Shown here piece after piece: positions 34,090 to 36,427 of a DNA stretch of 36,427 bases. The stretch is from Natronohydrobacter sp. (GTDB taxonomy: Bacteria > Pseudomonadota > Alphaproteobacteria > Rhodobacterales > Rhodobacteraceae): NCBI GenBank assembly GCA_020832555.1, contig JAFIEM010000028.1:1-36427 (forward strand), in the 5' to 3' direction. The notes below the pieces were generated by a model. It saw only the letters and a program-made list of their open reading frames with translations, was not told the DNA's origin and searched no databases. The translations under genes were made by a program, and so were the position numbers. How positions within the stretch are numbered: the stretch's first letter is position 1; each line of letters begins with the position of its first letter.

Positions 34090-35283
34090 TCAGGTGACTT
34101 TGGCGCGGGCGTGAAATTCGGGACGGTCCCAGGCGTCACTGGCCATGATCCAGGCGAGGATCTCGGCGGCTTTCGCGACATCCTCGGGGGTCAGGTAGAG
34201 GGGTGTGAAGCCGAAGCGCAGGATGTCGGGAGCGCGGAAATCGCCGATCACGTTTTCCGCGATCAGCGCCTGAATGATGGCATAGCCCTGGGGGTGGCGG
34301 AAGCTGACCTGGCTGCCGCGCTGGGTGGCGTCGCGGGGGGATGCGAGGGTGAGGGTGGGGCAGGTGGCTTCGACCTTGGCGATGAAGCTTTCCTGCAATT
34401 CGATGGAACGGGCGCGGAGCGCGGCCATATCGACGCCCTCCCAGACATCGAGGGCGGCATCGAGCGCGGCGAGTTGCAGGATGGGCGGGGTGCCGACGCG
34501 CATGCGCTCGATGCCGCGACCGGGGCGGTAGTCGAGATCGAAGGCGAAGGGCGCTTCATGGCCGAGCCAGCCGGAGAGCGCGGGGCGGACCTGTTCGGCC
34601 AGACGCGGCGCGACATAGATGAAAGCGGGGCCGCCGGGGCCGGAATTGAGGTATTTGTAGCTGCATCCGACAGCGAAATCCGTGTCTGCGCCGGCCAGAT
34701 CGACCGGGATTGCGCCTGCGGAATGGGCGAGATCCCAGACCACGAGCGCGCCCTTTGCGTGGGCTTTGGCGATGAGCTTGGCCATGTCGTGTTTGCGGCC
34801 TGTGCGGTAATCAACCTCGGTCAGCATCAGGACGGCGATGGTGTCGTCAATCGCGGCTTCCACATCTTCGGGGGCCACGGTTTTCAGCGCGCAATCGGGG
34901 CCGAGCGTGCGGCACAACCCATCGGCCATATAGAGGTCAGAGGGGAAATTGCCGGTGTCGGACAGGATCACGCGGCGGTCGGGGTTGAGCTCCAGCGCGG
35001 AGGCCAGCGCCTGATAGACCTTGATCGAGAGCGTGTCGCCCATGGTCACGGTGCCGGGGGCCGCGCCGATCAGGCGGGCCACGCGGTCGCCCACGCGGGC
35101 GGGCAGGTCCATCCAGCCCGCGCGGTTCCAGCCGGTGATGACCATTTTGCCCCATTCCTCGGTAATCGCCTGTGCCACGCGGGCGGCGACACCCTTGGGC
35201 AGCGGCCCGAGCGAATTGCCGTCGAGATAGATCATGCCCTCGGGCAGGTCGAACAGGGCGCGGGTGGCGGTGAAATCGGTCAT
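34090..35283 (-). CDS. kynU: Kynureninase KynU
   Basis: PLP enzyme that cleaves kynurenine or 3-hydroxykynurenine to anthranilate or 3-hydroxyanthranilate plus alanine, in tryptophan breakdown. The 397 residues show IYLDGNSLGPLP, the KVYQALASAL helix, DLAHSAGAIPVDL with the PLP aspartate, and the Schiff-base lysine K210 in CSYKYLNSGPGGPAF. The ATG at 35283 follows AAAGGA; a longer frame starts upstream without support. The usual partners (kynA, kynB) are not adjacent. It lies upstream of the flippase gene, 44 bp away. Confidence 0.94.
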   Translation of the reverse strand: MTDFTATRALFDLPEGMIYLDGNSLGPLPKGVAARVAQAITEEWGKMVITGWNRAGWMDLPARVGDRVARLIGAAPGTVTMGDTLSIKVYQALASALELNPDRRVILSDTGNFPSDLYMADGLCRTLGPDCALKTVAPEDVEAAIDDTIAVLMLTEVDYRTGRKHDMAKLIAKAHAKGALVVWDLAHSAGAIPVDLAGADTDFAVGCSYKYLNSGPGGPAFIYVAPRLAEQVRPALSGWLGHEAPFAFDLDYRPGRGIERMRVGTPPILQLAALDAALDVWEGVDMAALRARSIELQESFIAKVEATCPTLTLASPRDATQRGSQVSFRHPQGYAIIQALIAENVIGDFRAPDILRFGFTPLYLTPEDVAKAAEILAWIMASDAWDRPEFHARAKVT

Positions 35284-35397
35284 GGGGTGGTCCTTTGCTG
35301 TTGGGGTATCGGTGGCGCTTGCAGGCGGGACAGTCAAGGCGCTTGCTTTTTAAATGCAAATAATCGAATGTGATTCATCTTTGTGGGGAGAATTTCC
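35284..35397. promoter_or_regulatory. Divergent intergenic region kynU / rhodanese
   Basis: A 114-bp region between divergent genes. Bases 35344-35380 are AT-rich (GCTTTTTAAATGCAAATAAT), standing out in GC-rich surroundings, and likely contain the promoter of the rhodanese gene. GGGGAGA at 35385-35391 is its ribosome-binding site. No operator was recognised. Confidence 0.45.
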
Positions 35398-35805
35398 ATG
35401 CGCCGACTGATGGCTCTTGCCGTGACTGCCTTTGTCCTTTTGACCAGCCCGGTGCTGGCCAGTGATCTGGCCGATGATCTGGGCGAATATCTGGATTTCG
35501 CAAGCTATACCGAGGGCGTGATCATGGTCGAGCAGTTGACGCCGGATATTCTGCCCGATGTGACCTTCATCGACACGCGCAATGCCGAGGAATTCGCGGC
35601 GGACGGGATCGAGGGCGCATTGCATATCGAATGGCGCGAGACGCTGGAGCGGCTGGAGGAGATGCCTGCCAGCGGCATGGTGGTGGTCTATTGCAACACC
35701 TCGGTCCTGTCGACGCAGGCGATGCTGGTCGCGCGGCTGATGGGACGGACGAATGTGCTGGTGTTGCAGGGCGGGCTGAGCGCATGGCGCGCGGAACATG
35801 GCTGA
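35398..35805 (+). CDS. Exported rhodanese-like domain protein
   Basis: A 135-residue single rhodanese-fold protein with a Sec signal (MRRLMALAVTAFVLLTSPVLAS), so probably periplasmic. FIDTRNAEEFAADGIEGALHI (about 57-77) is the CH2A-type segment and the active-site loop starts at C99 (YCNTSVLSTQ). Rhodaneses transfer sulfur to cyanide or thiophilic acceptors, or act as sulfur carriers; the substrate here is unknown. The ATG at 35398 gives a proper signal and ribosome-binding spacing. A methyltransferase-like pseudogene starts three bases after its stop. Confidence 0.88.
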   Translation: MRRLMALAVTAFVLLTSPVLASDLADDLGEYLDFASYTEGVIMVEQLTPDILPDVTFIDTRNAEEFAADGIEGALHIEWRETLERLEEMPASGMVVVYCNTSVLSTQAMLVARLMGRTNVLVLQGGLSAWRAEHG

Positions 35806-35808
35806 GGG

Positions 35809-36252
35809 ATGCGGCACTTCGATTACCCGCCGGTCTGGCTGATCGCGGCACTGGGGCTGGTCTGGGTTGAGACGCAGGTCTGGCCGGATCTGCTGGGCTG
35901 GCCTGTGGTGCAGCATGTCGGGACCGGGCTGGTGCTGATCGCTTTGGCGCTGTTCGTGCTTGCGGCGGTCGAATTCCTGCGGGCGCGGTCCACGATCATT
36001 CCGCATCAGATGCCGGCTGCGTTGATCACGCGCGGGATCTTTGCGTTCTCGCGCAATCCGATCTAACTGGCGGATGTGATCTTGCTGGTGGGGCTGTCGC
36101 TGCGGTGGGGGGCGGCTTCGGGGCTGGTGCTTGCGCCTGTTCTGGCATGGGTGTTGCAGCGGCGGTTTATCTTGGGCGAAGAAGCGCGTTTGCGCGCGAG
36201 ATTCGGGGCTGCGGCCGAGGCGTATTTCGCGTGCACCCGCCGCTGGCTGTGA
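35809..36252 (+). pseudogene. Isoprenylcysteine carboxyl methyltransferase-like membrane protein, interrupted by TAA
   Basis: The frame from ATG 35809 encodes an 85-residue start with membrane helices (WLIAALGLVWVE, VLIALALFVLAAVEFL) and the conserved TRGIFAFSRNPI. It hits TAA at 36064-36066 where the family has tyrosine (RNPxY). The same frame then continues for 61 codons to TGA at 36250-36252, encoding LADVILLVGLSLRWGAASG and RRFILGEEARLRARFG, both typical of the family. A single base change from TAT or TAC to TAA explains this. It is called a pseudogene, but a sequencing error is equally possible. Confidence 0.8.
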
Positions 36253-36359
36253 CCGGATTTGCGGCGATGCGTCGCAGCATGTGACGCGACGGCATTTCAT
36301 AATATTGCCCGCTTGTGCAAGAAAGTTGCGCAGGTTATGCAGGCCCGATGCCATTTGGG

Positions 36360-36383
36360 CCGGGAAAGCGCCGCTTTTCCCGG
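36360..36383 (+). other. Hairpin in the leader of the last gene
   Basis: CCGGGAAA (36360-36367) pairs with TTTCCCGG (36376-36383) in the untranslated region upstream of the GTG at 36411. No T run follows. It could be a transcriptional or translational control hairpin, or a terminator remnant. Confidence 0.35.
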
Positions 36384-36410
36384 TGAACCTGAACGAAAGG
36401 GGGACGACGC

Positions 36411-36427
36411 GTGAAAGTCGGGGCGTT
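36411..36427 (+). CDS. Start of an unidentified gene, cut by the window end
   Basis: GTG at 36411 follows AAAGGGGGA by six bases, a good ribosome-binding site. Only VKVGA and part of the next codon are visible. The opening would suit NAD(P) transhydrogenase alpha (PntA) among other proteins, but five residues cannot decide it. Confidence 0.45.

Noticed and set aside
1-36427. CRISPR arrays, tRNA/rRNA genes, integrases or transposases
   Set aside because: No spaced direct repeats, no tRNA-like cloverleaf and no recombinase motifs were noticed. This was checked by eye only; a tRNA scan would settle the tRNA part.

Overview
The window is GC-rich DNA from an alphaproteobacterium, most likely Rhodobacteraceae (Roseobacter/Rhodobacter type). 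Three things point there: the cysG-DUF2849-cysI-cysH-DUF934-fpr order, an ectoine-hydrolase homologue next to a class III aminotransferase, and a flgB-flgC-fliE-fliQ-flgF-flgG-flgA-flgH-fliL block with a sltF-flhA-fliR-flhB block. Names rest on motifs and family resemblance read by eye; no database search was possible.

Layout. (1) 1-2.8 kb: the end of a cell-wall (dcw) cluster, murG-murC plus a small membrane protein, closed by a terminator-like hairpin. (2) 2.8-7.3 kb: a GMC oxidoreductase divergent from a three-gene NMT1/SsuA-type ABC importer. (3) 7.5-12.9 kb: an assimilatory sulfate/sulfite reduction operon (siroheme synthesis, sulfite reductase, APS reductase, ferredoxin-NADP reductase, two accessory proteins), closed by a bidirectional terminator. 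(4) 13.0-15.6 kb: ectoine hydrolase and a PLP aminotransferase on the minus strand, separated by a terminator. (5) 15.7-18.7 kb: three small proteins and metG. (6) 18.8-32.5 kb: flagellar genes, with fliI divergent from the flgB-to-fliL run, then a nucleotidyltransferase and an M29 aminopeptidase, then the translationally coupled sltF-flhA-fliR-flhB group on the minus strand. (7) 32.7-36.4 kb: a polysaccharide flippase, kynureninase, an exported rhodanese, a methyltransferase gene broken by an in-frame stop, and the first codons of another gene.

How the genes work together. CysH makes sulfite and CysI reduces it to sulfide; CysG makes the siroheme CysI needs, and Fpr can supply electrons through ferredoxin. 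The flagellar genes encode rod (FlgB, C, F, G, FliE), L-ring (FlgH), P-ring chaperone (FlgA), export gate (FlhA, FlhB, FliQ, FliR), export ATPase (FliI), FliL and a wall-opening transglycosylase. FliP, FliO, the MS/C rings, hook and filament genes must lie elsewhere.

No clearly new biological system was found. The most unusual structures are two direct copies of a hairpin-forming repeat that bracket the flagellar block, a recent 201-bp tandem duplication starting inside the 3' end of fliL, and the in-frame stop in the methyltransferase motif.
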